From assembly GCA_021628825.1 (NCBI GenBank), contig JAJXRY010000002.1:992001-1056000 (forward strand): 64,000 bases of DNA. Reading direction: 5' to 3'. Under the pieces are notes generated by a model that saw only the letters and a program-made list of their open reading frames with translations, was not told where the DNA came from and searched no databases. Both the position numbers and the translations under genes were made by a program. This stretch comes from Lachnospiraceae bacterium (GTDB lineage: Bacteria > Bacillota > Clostridia > Lachnospirales > Lachnospiraceae). This document shows positions 41,075 to 52,530 of this stretch, piece by piece. The first letter of the stretch is position 1. Every line of letters begins with the position of its first letter.

Positions 41075-43061
41075 ATGTTAAAAACAGGAAAAATGGACGT
41101 ATTATTTATCATTATGATGCAGAAGAATTATGGATAGAATCATGGGGAAAAAAACGCTGTTCGAATCCGTGCAACAAAGAATGCAGAAATGCCTAAAGAT
41201 AATTGGGCATTACTATCTGCGGAAGAAGTGGAAACACAAATTGAAATTACCGAGGATGGAGCTACTCTGCGTAATGGAAAGGTAAAGGTTTGTATTTCAA
41301 ATGGTGGCAAAATTACTATATATAACCAAAAAGGTAAATTGTTATTAGAAGAATACTGGCGTAATAGAAGAGATTTGCGCGATAGTAAATGTAGCGCAAT
41401 TGAAGTAGAGGCAAGAGAATTCCGACCTAATGTAGGTGGGGATTACCATTTGACAATGCGTTTGCAGTCTTTAGACAAAAATGAGAAAATATACGGTATG
41501 GGACAGTATCAGCAGCCATATCTGAATTTAAAAGGAGCTGATTTGGAACTGGCTCATAGGAATTCTCAGGCAAGCGTACCATTTGCCATTTCCTCTATGG
41601 GATATGGTTTGCTCTGGAACAATCCGGGCGTGGGAAGGGTTGTATTTGGTAATAATATTATTAGTTATGAAAGCTATGCAACAAAGATATTGGATTATTG
41701 GTTTGTGGTGGAGGATACGCCAGCTAAAATAGAAGAAACCTATGCTAAAGCAACAGGAACAGTACCTATGATGCCGGAATATGGATTGGGATTCTGGCAA
41801 TGTAAACTTCGATATCAAACTCAGGAAGAATTGCTGGAGATAGCGAGAGAATATAAAAGAAGAAATTTACCTTTAGATGTTATTGTAGTGGATTTTTTCC
41901 ACTGGCCTAAACAGGGGGATTGGAAATTTGATGCTGATTATTGGCCAAACCCGGATGAAATGATACGTGAGTTGGAGGCAATGAATGTTAAACTGATGGT
42001 TTCTATATGGCCAACCGTGGACAGAGAATCCGAAAACTATGAAGAAATGTTGGAGAAAGGGTATTTGATTCGGACAGAACGTGGTTTTTCGAACAGGATT
42101 GAATTTTTGAAGGGGCGACCATTCATTATGATGCAACAAATCCAAATGCAAGAAAAATTTTTTTGTGGGAAAAGGTTAAAATAAATTATTATGAAAAAGG
42201 GAATCAAGATATTTTTGGTTAGATGAAGCGGAACCGGAATATTCGGTGTATGATTTTGATAATTATCGATATTTCAGAGGGACCGATTTAGAAATAGGAA
42301 ATATCTATCCGGTAGAATACGCAAGGACCTTTTATGAAGGAATGCAGGCAGAGGGACAAAAAAATATTGAAAATTTGTTAAGATGTGCATGGGAAGGCAG
42401 CCAGCGGTATGGAGCGCTTGTCTGGTCCGGAGATATTGCTTCAAGTTTTGAGAGCATGAGAAATCAGCTGGCAGCAGGATTAAATATGGGATTGGCAGGT
42501 ATTCCCTGGTGGACAACGGATATTGGCGGATTCCATGGCGGAGACCCAAATGATCCAGCCTTTAGGGAATTGTTTGTAAGATGGTTCCAGTGGGGAACAT
42601 TCTGTCCTGTAATGCGCCTACATGGTGATAGAGAACCTAGGCGGCCGCAATATGGAACAACAGGAGGCGCTCATTGTTGTTCCGGTGCTGCTAATGAAGT
42701 ATGGAGTTATGGAGAGGATGTGTATAAGATTTGTGTGAAATACATGAATATACGTGAGAAGATGCGGGGATATACACGTAAACTTATGAAAGAGGCACAT
42801 CTAAAAGGAACACCTATTATGCGTACATTATTTTATGAATTTCCGGAGGATAAAGAATGCTGGGAGATTGAGGATGAATACATGTATGGTGATAAATATC
42901 TGATAGCCCCTATTTTGGAAGCTGGTGTTAATGAGAGACGAATTTATCTTCCGGTGGGGGTACAATGGAAGGAATGTAATTGTGGTCGTATTTATTATGG
43001 CGGACAGTATATAACATTGACAGTATCTTTAGACAGTATGCCGGTATTTGAAAAGATATAG
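41075..43061 (+). CDS. GH31 family glycoside hydrolase, second paralogue
   Basis: A cytoplasmic GH31 enzyme closely resembling the one at 457-2451 along its whole length: compare MGQYQQPYLNLKGADLEL and the shared GIPWWTTDIGGF. The nucleophile context is FWLDEAEPEYSV; WSGDIASSFESM holds the acid/base Asp. Frame breaks occur in the N-terminal part (near 41105, 41153), near 42085-42165 and near 42215. AAAGGAG precedes the ATG. Position behind two permeases and before a kinase suggests hydrolysis of the imported alpha-linked sugar. A terminator follows. Confidence 0.88.
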
Positions 43062-43081
43062 TAGATTTAGCAGTGTGAGAT

Positions 43082-43120
43082 ATAAAGAACCATTTGTCGT
43101 TGTGATAAATGGTTCTTTAT
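43082..43120 (+). terminator. Terminator after second GH31
   Basis: Fourteen perfect pairs (ATAAAGAACCATTT and complement) around an 11-base loop, followed by ATTTG. Confidence 0.85.
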
Positions 43121-43238
43121 ATTTGAAAATATTGACAGAGGAAAAGAAAAAGCATTTACTATGAAAATATATGTAAAAAAAGTTTAGCGGGTACAGGGGA
43201 TAAGGATTATATGAAACCACCAAAAAAAGAGTTAGTTT

Positions 43239-45033
43239 ATGGAAAAAAAGATAATATCTATTTTTGCGCTTACTTCGACAATACCGATAGTAATACTGTG
43301 TCTGTTTATGATTTATACAACAACAGATATTTTGAAAAAAAATACAGATACACTGATGAGAAATAATATAAAACAGTTAAATGATAATTTAAACATTCAG
43401 ATAAATGCCTATGAAGATGTTTTTATATCAATTGTATACAGGAGATGAAATTGTAGAATGGGTAGATAAACTGAATGCAGAAGAGGATATGCCAGTAACA
43501 ATCAGTCAGCTACGCAGATATCTGCGGGGAATTTTGAATTCTAAAGACTATATTCGTTCCATTACGATTATTACGGAATCAGGATTGGAAGTTACCTATG
43601 GTTGCATAGCAACAACAACTTATGCAAATTCATGGATTGAAAATTTTAGTTATTCGACAGAAGAATTGTATGAGGAAATTTCTTCGGATAATAAATTACA
43701 TGTTTTTTTCCTACGGAATATGGAAACACGTTCGCTAACAAGGATCATTACTTGTTCCATATGGCAAATAGAATTATTGATTACCGTGATCTTGATAAAC
43801 AGATTGGAATTGTGATAGTTAGTTTGGATGAAGAGTTACTTGAGAATATTTTTAAAATCTTCCTATGGAAATATCGGGGCCAATATTTTACTTGATAAAA
43901 AAATGGACGAGTTATTTCCTGCAATAATAAAGAAAAAAATAGGAACGGTTTTTGTTTAATAAGAACAGTACGGAAGAAGAGAAAAAAAGCAGTTTTTATT
44001 TCGTTTGTTGGTGATATGTTACAGATTAATAAAAAAAGTATATATCTGTATACTCATACTTAAATGAAGAATTGCAATGGGAACTTGTAAGTGCAGCAAA
44101 TCAAAGTGTTTATATGAAAGAAATAAAGCATAATGCATATATTATAGTATTTGTGGGTCTTCTTTTTGTTATTTGTAACTATACTTTTTGCTATGGGAAT
44201 TATCACGTCAGCTTATCAATTCCATAAATACAGTAGTTTCTTCTATGAGAGTTGCAGGAGCAGGGGATTTATCGACCAGAATAGAAATATCTGAAAAAAT
44301 GACTTTAGAGATTGAAAATGTTGCTTTGCAATTTAATGAAACACTGGGAAAAACTAGTGTGTGCATTGGAGAAGGAAAAAAAGAAGCAACGGATAAGCAG
44401 AGAAAAAGCAGAAATTAGGGCACTAGAGGCGCAAATCAATCCTCATTTTTTATACAATACATTAGATACTATTAACTGGATGGCAATAGATAGGGGTGAA
44501 TTTGATATTAGTAATGCAATTGGTTCATTAGCTAATATTTTGCGCTATGCCATTACAGACAGTAATGGAACTGTTTGCATACGAGATGAAATTGAATGGT
44601 TGAAGAAGTATATTTATTTACAACAATTTAGATTAAAAAATAAATTTGTTCGAGTGATTGAAGTTGCTCCAGAGTTGCTGGATGTAAAAATTCATAAATT
44701 ACTGTTGCAACCATTTATTGAGAATGCAATTATTCATGGATTTAATGGGGAACAGGATGAATATATTTTTAGAAGTGTACATATCGCGGGAGAAGAATTA
44801 TTTAGTTATTATTATTCGGGATAATGGTAGTGGTATGTCATCAGATTTGGTAAATAGAATTAATAATGGACAGACAATTAAAACAGAGGGAAAAAAATCA
44901 TATTGGTATGGATAATGCAATAATGCGTCTGAACATGTATTGTGAGGGGCAGGCAAAAGTAATGGTTACTAGTGAAATAAATAAAGGAACGGAAGTAAAA
45001 CTGATATTACCAATTTTAATATGGAATGAGTAG
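43239..45033 (+). CDS. YesM-type sensor histidine kinase
   Basis: A membrane kinase expected to sense an extracellular sugar and phosphorylate the YesN-type regulator at 37651. MEKKIISIFALTSTIPIVILCLFMIYTT is the first membrane helix, an extracellular domain of about 250 residues follows, then a second helix, HAMP (SSMRVAGAGDLSTRIEI), the His-box EAQINPHFLYNTLDTINW and ATPase motifs PFIENAIIHGF and DNGSGM. At least seven homopolymer insertions break the frame. The kinase is separated from its regulator by transporter and GH31 genes, an unusual order but still one locus. Confidence 0.85.
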
Positions 45034-45137
45034 AAATATGTTTAGAAATCTCCCCTATTTTATAGATATGTCGAGTTTTTAATATTATAGTAAGAATATA
45101 TAATAAAATCACTAACACATGTATAGGAGGGTATATC

Positions 45138-46422
45138 ATGAGAAGGTTAGTGGCATTGTTAATGACAGCATGTTTAGTAGGCACAATGCTTGTTGGCTGC
45201 AGTCAAAAAGAAGAAGCAACATCAAAGAGTGATGTTCAGACAAAAGAAGAAGTAGTAGAAAAAACAGAATCAGAAGAAACTGCGAGTGCGACGGCGACTG
45301 GCGGAGAAGTGACAATTTGGTATTATTGGGAAACGGAAGGTCATCAGAAAGCTCTGGATCATATTATTCAGGAATTCAATTCTTCTCAGAGCGATGTAAC
45401 TGTAGAAGCAAAATATGTTCCATTTGCTGATTTTAAGAAGCAGCTTTCTATTGGTGCATCTGCTGATGAATTGCCTGATTTGGTAATCTTAGATAATCCG
45501 GATCATGCATCCTATGCAGCAATGGGTATTTTTTTGCAGATTTAACAGGTCGTTTTGATGTAAGTACATATTATGATGGACCGGTTAATTCTTGTACATT
45601 AGATGGAAAATTATATGGTGTTCCATTTGGAAGTAACTGTTTATTGTTGTTCTATAATGAAGATATGTTAAAAAGAAGCAGGATGTGAAGTGCCTACAAC
45701 ATGGGAAGAATTACAGCAGGTAGCAGAAGCTTGTACAACCAGTACAGTATCAGGATTCGCACATTGTTCATTACAAAATGAAGAAGGTACTTTTTAATTT
45801 CTTACCTTGGGTATGGTCAACAGGAGCTACTTCTTATGAGATTAATTCAGAAGGTGGAATTAAAGCTTTAACAGCAGTTAAGAATCTTGTAGATTCCGGA
45901 GCAATGACAAAAGAAGCAATCAACTGGACACAGGGTGATACCATGCATCAGTTTATTGCCGGAAATCTAGCAATGATGATTAATGGAACATGGCAGGTTC
46001 CAACAATGAGAGCAGAAGTTCCGGATTTACACTGGAATGTTGCTCCAATTCCGATGGATGCAGTGCAGGCATCAGGTCTTGGTGGAGAAAACTATGCTGT
46101 AATTGCAGGGGGAAATGAAGAAGGTGCAATTAAATTCTTAGAGTATGCAACAAGTGATGAAATCTGTAAATACATGATGAATGCAATGGGTTATATCTCT
46201 TCTAACTCTACTATTGCAGAAGGTCAGTTCGAGGGTGATCCTATTTATGAAGCATTTGTTGAAGAAATGAATTATGCAAATGCAAGAGGTCCGTTACCAG
46301 AATGGCCAGAAGTCTCAGATGCTATCTCATTAGCATTTAATGAAGTTATGACAGGAGCTGCAACACCGGAAGCCGCTGCTGAAAAAGCACAGACAACAAT
46401 TGATGGAATTTTAGGAAAATAA
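45138..46422 (+). CDS. Extracellular sugar-binding lipoprotein of second importer
   Basis: A lipoprotein signal (RRLVALLMTACLVGTMLVGC) and Ser/Glu/Thr linker precede a periplasmic-binding-protein type 2 fold. GEVTIWYYWETEGHQKALDHI, DLVILDNPDHASYAAMG and the C-terminal MINGTWQVP region are typical of CUT1 binding proteins. Frame breaks: T7 near 45530 (five gives GIFADLTG), AAAAA near 45670 and TTTTT near 45792. AGGAGGG precedes the ATG. It completes the importer with the permeases at 39292-41050, though placed after the kinase. Ends in a strong terminator. Confidence 0.88.
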
Positions 46423-46473
46423 TTGGTAAGTGTGTTTAATAGCATATTACTATCTTAAGACAAAACGATATCT

Positions 46474-46508
46474 ATAACGCCAGCTAATTATATGCTGGCG
46501 TTATTTTT
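46474..46508 (+). terminator. Terminator of binding-protein gene
   Basis: ATAACGCCAGC and its exact complement around a 9-base loop, then TTTTT. Confidence 0.93.
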
Positions 46509-46558
46509 ATACCTAAAAAAAAAAAGTATTATATATGTTCCATGAGAGAGGCAAGAAT

Positions 46559-46807
46559 ATGAAGGTAAAAAAATTCAGGATACATTTTTGGACGAGAGTT
46601 TGAAAAATCTGTTAGGGGGAGTAGTAGTCATTAAAGTAAATGGTTATGAACAGATTTCTAACAGTGATAGAAATGCGAATCTTTATCAAAAAAACATGAG
46701 AAAGTAACAGCGATTCAGGAAAAAAAGAGTTGACGTTAATTCCATATTATGCATGGGCTAATAGAGGTGAAAATGAGATGCAGGTGTGGATCAGATGTGA
46801 AAGGTAG
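46559..46807 (+). pseudogene. C-terminal fragment of a GH127 (beta-L-arabinofuranosidase type) gene
   Basis: With A runs near 46567, 46690 and 46723 shortened, one frame reads LLGGVVVIKVNGYE ... KELTLIPYYAWANRGENEM and ends at TAG 46807. This is the signature end of GH127/DUF1680 proteins, which are about 600 residues long. Only about 80 residues remain, and the sequence before 46559 is a terminator plus non-coding DNA, so the catalytic part is missing. It looks like a deletion remnant. The family assignment rests on my memory of that C-terminal motif. Confidence 0.65.
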
Positions 46808-46820
46808 TGTGTTATATGAA

Positions 46821-48920
46821 ATGGATGCTTCGAAAAAAATAAACTTAAAAATCCCACTTAATTTATCAGCAAAAAAATATATTTTTAGCATTCGTAATAA
46901 GATACTGGTTTGTTTTTCTTGTACCATTGGGATTCATGATAATAATTGGCACTTCTGCTTATACAAAAAGCAGAACGTGGTATGAGCCAGAAATACCAGG
47001 AATCCACATTGCAGACAGTAAAAATGGCAATGGAATACGTGGAAATGAGCTGTGAATTTATTGAAGCAGAAGGAATGAAATATGCATTTAACGAGGACTT
47101 AAACAAGTATTTCAAAGGAAGATTGACAGATCCGGTTACAAAGCGTGAGATGGAAAGCCGAGTTCAATCAGATCTGATATCCTCTCAAACAGTAAATCCA
47201 TTTATCAATTATATTCACATTATTACGGAAGAAGGGATTCCAATGCTTTTTCTCAAAAACCGGATATGCATCGGACGGATTCTATAATGAGTATATGGAG
47301 GAGGTTAGTGAGGAAGGGAAACTGCCTAAATGGATTGATCATCATGATGTGTTGGATACAAAAATGGATTTATCAAAGGAAGAGTACATATTATCATATG
47401 AAATTGTTGCAGAATCGGGTAATGCGTGTGTGGTTGTTGATATAAAACAATCAGCCATTCAGGAATTTTTGCAAAATTTGGATATGGGAAGTGGTGGTTT
47501 GATTGCCTTCGTGACTGAGGATGGAAGGGAAATAGCTTGTGAGAATACAGGAAATGAAGAATGCGAATTTGCAAAAGAATCTTCTATCCTATGCAATCAG
47601 AATTTCTTTTTGGATGCTTTAGAAAGTGAGGAACTAGAGGGAACAAAAGAAATTCAATTTCAGGGAGAAGACTATTTCTTCATTTTTTGTAAAAGTGTTG
47701 AAACACATGCAATGGTATGTGCATTGGTGTTAAGCGACACTGTAACAGCACAGGCACAGGAGATTAAGAGTTTAACGACGGTATTAGTTGTTCTGGCAAG
47801 TATTATTGTCTTGTGCATTGGTTTTGCGATTGTGTTAGGAATTCAGAATAATATGAAACACATAGCAAAGAAATTTGGTGAAGTAGCCAAGGGTGATCTG
47901 ACAGTAAAGGTTATGGCAAAGGGGCATGATGAATTTGTTGAGTTAGCTGATAGTGCATCACATATGATCTACAATACTAAGAAATTAGTTGGGAAAGTAA
48001 GTAATGCAACGAATCAACTGGAAGAATCGTCAAAAAGTGTAGAACATGTTTCTAGTGTGATTGATTCATATTCACAGGATATTACCAATGCTATTTGTGA
48101 TATCAATGAGGGAATGGAAAGACAGTCATGTCATGCACAGGAATGTGTGGTTAAAACAGATGGATTGTCTAGAGAAATGCAGGAAGTTGGACGCGTGGTT
48201 GACCAAGTGGAGAAACTGGTAAATGAAACAAATGGTATGATTCAAAAGGGTATGGAAATCATACAAACACTTGGTAGCAGAGCAAAAGAAACAACAGAAA
48301 TTACTATTTATGTAAAAGAAAGTATAGATGAATTGCGAAAAGAATCCGCAATCATTAATACATTTGTGGAAACCATTACGGATATTTCTACACAAACAAA
48401 TCTTTTTGTCTTTAAATGCATCTATTGAAGCTGCAAGAGCTGGACAGGCCGGAAAAAGGATTTGCTGTTGTCGCGGAGGAAATTCGAAAAACTGGCTGAT
48501 GATTCAGCAAAGGCTGCAGGAGAAATTAGAAGTAATGTGGAAAAATATTACCATACAGACAAAAGAATAGCGTTGAAAAATGCTAATCAAGCTGGAATGA
48601 TGGTACAGATGCAGGGGGAATCCGTTAGTGAAGTAGTTGCATTATTTGAAGAGATGCAGTTGCGTATGGAAAAAAACTAGTAGAGGGACTTTCTACAATT
48701 GTATATAGTATGGAGAGGGCAAATATAGAGAGGTTGGATACAGTTGAGTCCGTAAAGAATATTTCTGATATTATTAAAGAGACCGCTATAAGTGCAGAAA
48801 AGGTAAAAGAAGTTGCTGCAAAACTATTGGAAAATGTAGATAAGTTAAATAATACATCGGATACTTTAGGGGAAAAATATGGAAGATTTAAAGGCAGAAA
48901 TAGAAGAATTTATAATTTAA
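46821..48920 (+). CDS. Methyl-accepting chemotaxis protein
   Basis: A transmembrane chemoreceptor of about 690 residues. An N-terminal helix (FVIRYWFVFLVPLGFMIIIG), an extracellular sensor of about 260 residues, a second helix (LTTVLVVLASIIVLCIGFAIVLG), HAMP (KKFGEVAKGDLTVKV) and a signalling coiled coil whose hairpin tip reads LSLNASIEAARAGQAGKGF. Frame breaks near 46832, 46868, 46967, 47251, 48408, 48454, 48563, 48670 and 48872. It is the last gene of the AT-rich sugar locus, so it may steer the cell toward the sugar imported here. Confidence 0.88.
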
Positions 48921-48926
48921 TACTCT

Positions 48927-48980
48927 AATAAAGCGGAATGTAGTACAGATAAAAGAGAGACTACATTCCGCTTTATTTTT
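48927..48980 (+). terminator. Terminator after chemoreceptor
   Basis: Eighteen perfect pairs (AATAAAGCGGAATGTAGT and complement) followed by TTT. Confidence 0.93.
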
Positions 48981-49141
48981 AAAATATATCAGATATCCTC
49001 TTCGTTGTCGATAATATCGTGGAAAAGCCTAACGCAAAACACAGGTATGTTTTATGTGGAAATTAAAGGATTCATTATGAGGGAGTAAAGATAAGTGTTT
49101 GTAATATTTGGTCTGTTTTTATGAAAGGAAGGTAAGGATGG

Positions 49142-49438
49142 ATGTTTACAGCTAAGGATAAAGAGATGTTGGGGAATCCGTATTTCAACATTATAACGGA
49201 GAACCCTGTGATGTATGAGGTACAGTCAAAGAACACTGGTGATTATTGGGTGATAATGCCTCTTATAGACCATAAGTTTAAATATGTCAGGTTGATGCAT
49301 AAGTACAAGAAGGAGCATGAATACCATGAGCAGACAACAACGGCATCAGTTTTGGATGCAGTATTAGAGATTATCTGTCATGATGACTACAAGCTTCACA
49401 CCAAAAATCCAATCTTTGAACAGTTCGTTCAGCAATAG
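49142..49438 (+). CDS. Hypothetical protein, 98 residues
   Basis: A small soluble protein (MFTAKDKEMLGNPYFNIITE) with an Ile/Tyr/His-rich middle and no signal or membrane segment. GGAAGG precedes the ATG and the frame is intact. I do not recognise a family. It stands alone between the chemoreceptor terminator and a lipoprotein gene. Confidence 0.65.
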   Translation: MFTAKDKEMLGNPYFNIITENPVMYEVQSKNTGDYWVIMPLIDHKFKYVRLMHKYKKEHEYHEQTTTASVLDAVLEIICHDDYKLHTKNPIFEQFVQQ

Positions 49439-49515
49439 AGAAAAGGTAAATAAAAACCCATGAAGCTATATTTTATGATAGAATGAAAATACCAAATTCA
49501 AGAGGAGGGACAATC

Positions 49516-50397
49516 ATGGTAAAACGTGTAAAGGGACTTATGATCGCGGCATCTCTTCTTATGCTGTTGAGTGCCTGTGGTAAGGCAGAAGCAGATCTGC
49601 CAGGTACGGAGACAGAGGTACAGGTGCAGGAGGAACAGACACAGGAGGATCTGGAGGATCCGTCTGCCATGGGTAAAGAAGAAACGACCGGACAGGAAGA
49701 AGAAGACACCGCAAAGGCAGGTGAAGATTCAGAAACATCAGCAAATTCAGAGACTACGGAGATTCCGGACGATGCCGTGATGATTCAGGATGTGGCGGTA
49801 CGGCTCCTTAGCGTAGAAGCGGATGAAAATATCGGACTGATGCGGAGAACCTTTGAAGCATATGGTGACCAGGCTGTGATTGAGAAAATTTTCCGGGGAA
49901 GCAATACGGTTATGGAAAAGGATGCACAGAAAGTAACTGTGACAGAAACAGCCTTTTTTAATAGTGTGGATGAAGTATGGAAGCTGTCCTGCCTTCTCGA
50001 TGGAGAGGGTACGGAATACACCTTTGAGGAAGGACAGATAACGGCGATGGAACAGAAAGAATTCACAGCAGCTACAGATAGCGGCAATCAGGCCGAAGTG
50101 ATTCTGACTCCTTATGGGGTATGGATTCAGAGTGTGGACAACTGGATGGTGATGTCGGAGGCTTATCAGTTTACGGCAGAGCTTGCAGATGGAAGTGAGG
50201 ATGAAATTGTAATTCTGCCGCTTACCAGAAACCGGCAGGCACGAAGTCAGGAGATGAAGGAGTTTCCGTACCTGGGCGATGGCTATGTGCTTGGAGAAGA
50301 GCTTCAGGATGAAAATGGTGATACCCGGGGCGGCAGATTCATTTTCTTCGAAGAAGTTTCACTGGATGATGTGGTGGATGTACATATCTACCAATAG
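49516..50397 (+). CDS. Putative lipoprotein with acidic linker
   Basis: A lipobox signal (MIAASLLMLLSAC) is followed by about 75 residues rich in Glu, Thr and Gln, then a globular beta-rich domain of about 190 residues of unknown family. GAGGAGGG fixes the ATG at 49516 rather than an in-frame ATG at 49483. The frame is intact. A short gene follows 24 bp later and may be co-transcribed. Cell-surface location is inferred from the signal. Confidence 0.75.
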   Translation: MVKRVKGLMIAASLLMLLSACGKAEADLPGTETEVQVQEEQTQEDLEDPSAMGKEETTGQEEEDTAKAGEDSETSANSETTEIPDDAVMIQDVAVRLLSVEADENIGLMRRTFEAYGDQAVIEKIFRGSNTVMEKDAQKVTVTETAFFNSVDEVWKLSCLLDGEGTEYTFEEGQITAMEQKEFTAATDSGNQAEVILTPYGVWIQSVDNWMVMSEAYQFTAELADGSEDEIVILPLTRNRQARSQEMKEFPYLGDGYVLGEELQDENGDTRGGRFIFFEEVSLDDVVDVHIYQ

Positions 50398-50421
50398 AAC
50401 CAATAAGAACAGGAGAACATT

Positions 50422-50854
50422 ATGGGATTATTTCATTGGGGAAAGAAATTTGGAAAGGAATAAACTTATGAGGGTTATGGAATACATCAGAGAGCACCGG
50501 GAGGATGAAAATCCATTTGAGTGCGTGATTCTGCCGGATGGGAGTGTGGATGCGCCTGCGCCGTCCCACATTGAGAAGCTGGCACAGATTGCGGGAGAGG
50601 ATAAGATTTCGCTAAATAAGAAGATGGAGAAAAATATGGAGCCGTTGTTTTTCATGGTAGAGTATACGGGATGTATGCTCGTCTGGGAAACGAGGGTGGT
50701 AGAACCGTCCCATCCGACGAAGGAGCAGGAAGAAACGCTGGAGCTTCTTTATGATGCGGCGATGCTTTCTCCCGGATTTAAAAAGGAACAGGCTGGGCCG
50801 GAGTATGAGGTCTGTGTCAGACGGGTGAAAGTAGATGAGTTGCCATGCATATGA
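50422..50854 (+). CDS. Hypothetical small cytoplasmic protein
   Basis: About 143 residues of unknown family. It starts MGLFHW behind AGGAGAAC; one G too many (GGGG at 50438-50441 or GG near 50457) breaks the frame before MRVMEYIREHREDENPFECV. A shorter version from the ATG at 50467 is possible. Composition is mixed charged with no signal or membrane segment. Confidence 0.55.
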
Positions 50855-50899
50855 GAAAATGATCCAGTGGATCATTTTTGGAGTGAAGGAATTCATATC

Positions 50900-51024
50900 G
50901 TAACAGTTCAGCCATGCCCATTCATAAGCTGCCGGGTTGTACAGATTGGCTAACAAATATACGTGTTTTCCGGCAGCTTATTTCATGTCGGGCGTCCGTC
51001 CTATAGAAATGATTGAACTGTAAC
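50900..51024. repeat. Structured interspersed repeat, family A, copy 3 (short form)
   Basis: Nearly identical to the left 115 bp of copy 1 (240-427), including ACAGATTGGCTAACAAATAT and TTTCATGTCGGGCGTC. The ATAAGCTGCCGG arm is perfectly paired with CCGGCAGCTTAT. The fourth arm is missing and the right outer arm (GAACTGTAAC) joins directly. It ends 8 bp before the glnA -35 box. Confidence 0.85.
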
Positions 51025-51031
51025 ACCCATA

Positions 51032-51132
51032 TTGACAAGAAACCGATATACTGTTTATAATAACTTAGAACAAAGGCGTTCTTATATGCACGATAGAAAT
51101 CGATGGATATAGGGATGCCTTTACGCTTTTTT
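51032..51132 (+). promoter_or_regulatory. glnA promoter and hexaloop/terminator leader
   Basis: TTGACA (51032-51037) and TATAAT (51056-51061) are 18 bp apart. Right at the predicted transcript start is AGAAC-AAAGGC-GTTCT (51067-51082), a hairpin with A at loop position 1 and G at 4. AAAGGCGT can instead pair with ATGCCTTT (51115-51122) to make a terminator ending in TTTTTT. The two folds are mutually exclusive. This fits ANTAR-type antitermination. Confidence 0.75.
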
Positions 51133-51177
51133 ATAGGGAAATTTACATTTTTAAGGAAAACAGAAAGGACACAGCTT

Positions 51178-52515
51178 ATGAAGAAGGGTTATACGAAGGA
51201 AGACATTTTTAAGAATGGTAGAAGAAGAGGATGTGGAATTTATCCGTCTGCAGTTTACGGATATTTTCGGATGCCTGAAGAACATGGCGATTACCGTAAG
51301 CCAGTTGGAGAAGGCGCTGAACAACCAGTGTATGTTTGACGGCTCCTCCATTGAAGGGTTTGCAAGAATCGAGGAATCGGATATGTATCTTTATCCGGAT
51401 CTTGATACCTTTACGATTCTGCCCTGGAGACCGCAGCCGGGAACCGTTGCAAGACTGATCTGTGATGTATACAGGAGCGATGGAACACCGTTTCAGGGAG
51501 ATCCGAGACAGGTGCTGAAAAAGGCAGTTGCCCATGCGGCAGAGCTTGGCTATGAGTTCGAGGTCGGACCTGAGTGTGAATTCTTTTTATTTAATGTAGA
51601 CGAAAACGGAAGACCGAGCACAGAATCCTATGAGCAGGCAGGCTATTTTGATCTGGATCCGCAGGAAATCGGTGAAAATGCAAGACGTGACATGGTTTTT
51701 AACCTTGGAGGATATGGGACTTGGTGTGGAAGCCTCCCATCATGAGGCAGCTCCTGCCCAGCATGAAATTGATCTGAAATATGATGAAGCAATTTCAACA
51801 GCGGATAACCTGATGACCTTTAAGATGGCGGTCAAGACGATTGCAAAGCGTCATGGACTGCATGCGACCTTTATGCCCAAACCGAAGTTCGGCATTAACG
51901 GCTCCGGTATGCATATCAATATGTCTCTGAATCGTGACGGACAGAACATCTTTAATGACCCGTCCAGTGAACTGGGATTAAGTAAAGAAGCTTATTATTT
52001 TATGGGTGGAATCATCCGTCATATGAAGGGGATGACCCTGATTACCAATCCGCTTGTAAACTCCTATAAAAGACTGGTGCCCGGATATGAAGCACCGGTT
52101 TATATTGCGTGGAGTGCAAGCAACCGGAGTCTGGCTGTGCGTGTGCCGTTTGCACAGGGAGCGGGAAGCCGTATTGAGCTCCGGTGTCCGGATCCGGCAG
52201 CCAACCCTTATCTGGCACTTGCTGTATGTCTGGAAGCAGGACTCCAGGGAATTATTAAGAAGATTGAACCTCCGAAGAGCGTAGACTGTAATATTTTTGC
52301 CATGAGTGAGGAAGAAAAGGCAGTGAAGAATATTGAAGCTGTGCCGGATTCACTGGATGAGGCGATGGAGGAATTCGAAAAGGATACCTTCGTGCAGGAG
52401 ATTTTTAGGAGAGCACATGGCGAAGAAATATCTGGCAGTGAAGAAGCAGGAATGGGCAGAATACCGTGAACAGATTACCGACTGGGAGACGAAGAAATAT
52501 CTGAACCAATTCTAG
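51178..52515 (+). CDS. glnA: Glutamine synthetase type I
   Basis: Makes glutamine from glutamate, ammonia and ATP. MFDGSSIEGFARIEESDM (Asp latch loop), EVGPECEFFLF, NGSGMHINMSL, the flap ITNPLVNSYKRLVPGYEAPVYIAWS and NRS are all present in about 444 residues. The adenylylation Tyr motif of proteobacterial enzymes is not evident. Frame breaks: AA 51214-51215, TTTTT 51696-51700 and TTTTT 52402-52406; correcting each restores conserved sequence (VLTLEDMGLGVEASHHE, QEILGEHMAKKYL). An ANTAR regulator follows after 15 bp. Confidence 0.95.
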
Positions 52516-52530
52516 AGGGGAGATCCGGAG

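Noticed and set aside
51032..51177. Known glutamine riboswitch (glnA RNA) in the glnA leader
   Set aside because: I could not identify its conserved junction; the hexaloop plus terminator explains the leader better.
51178..52515. Programmed ribosomal frameshifting in glnA and other broken genes
   Set aside because: Breaks occur at unrelated homopolymers in many genes, with both +1 and +2 excess and without slippery heptamers plus conserved stimulators.
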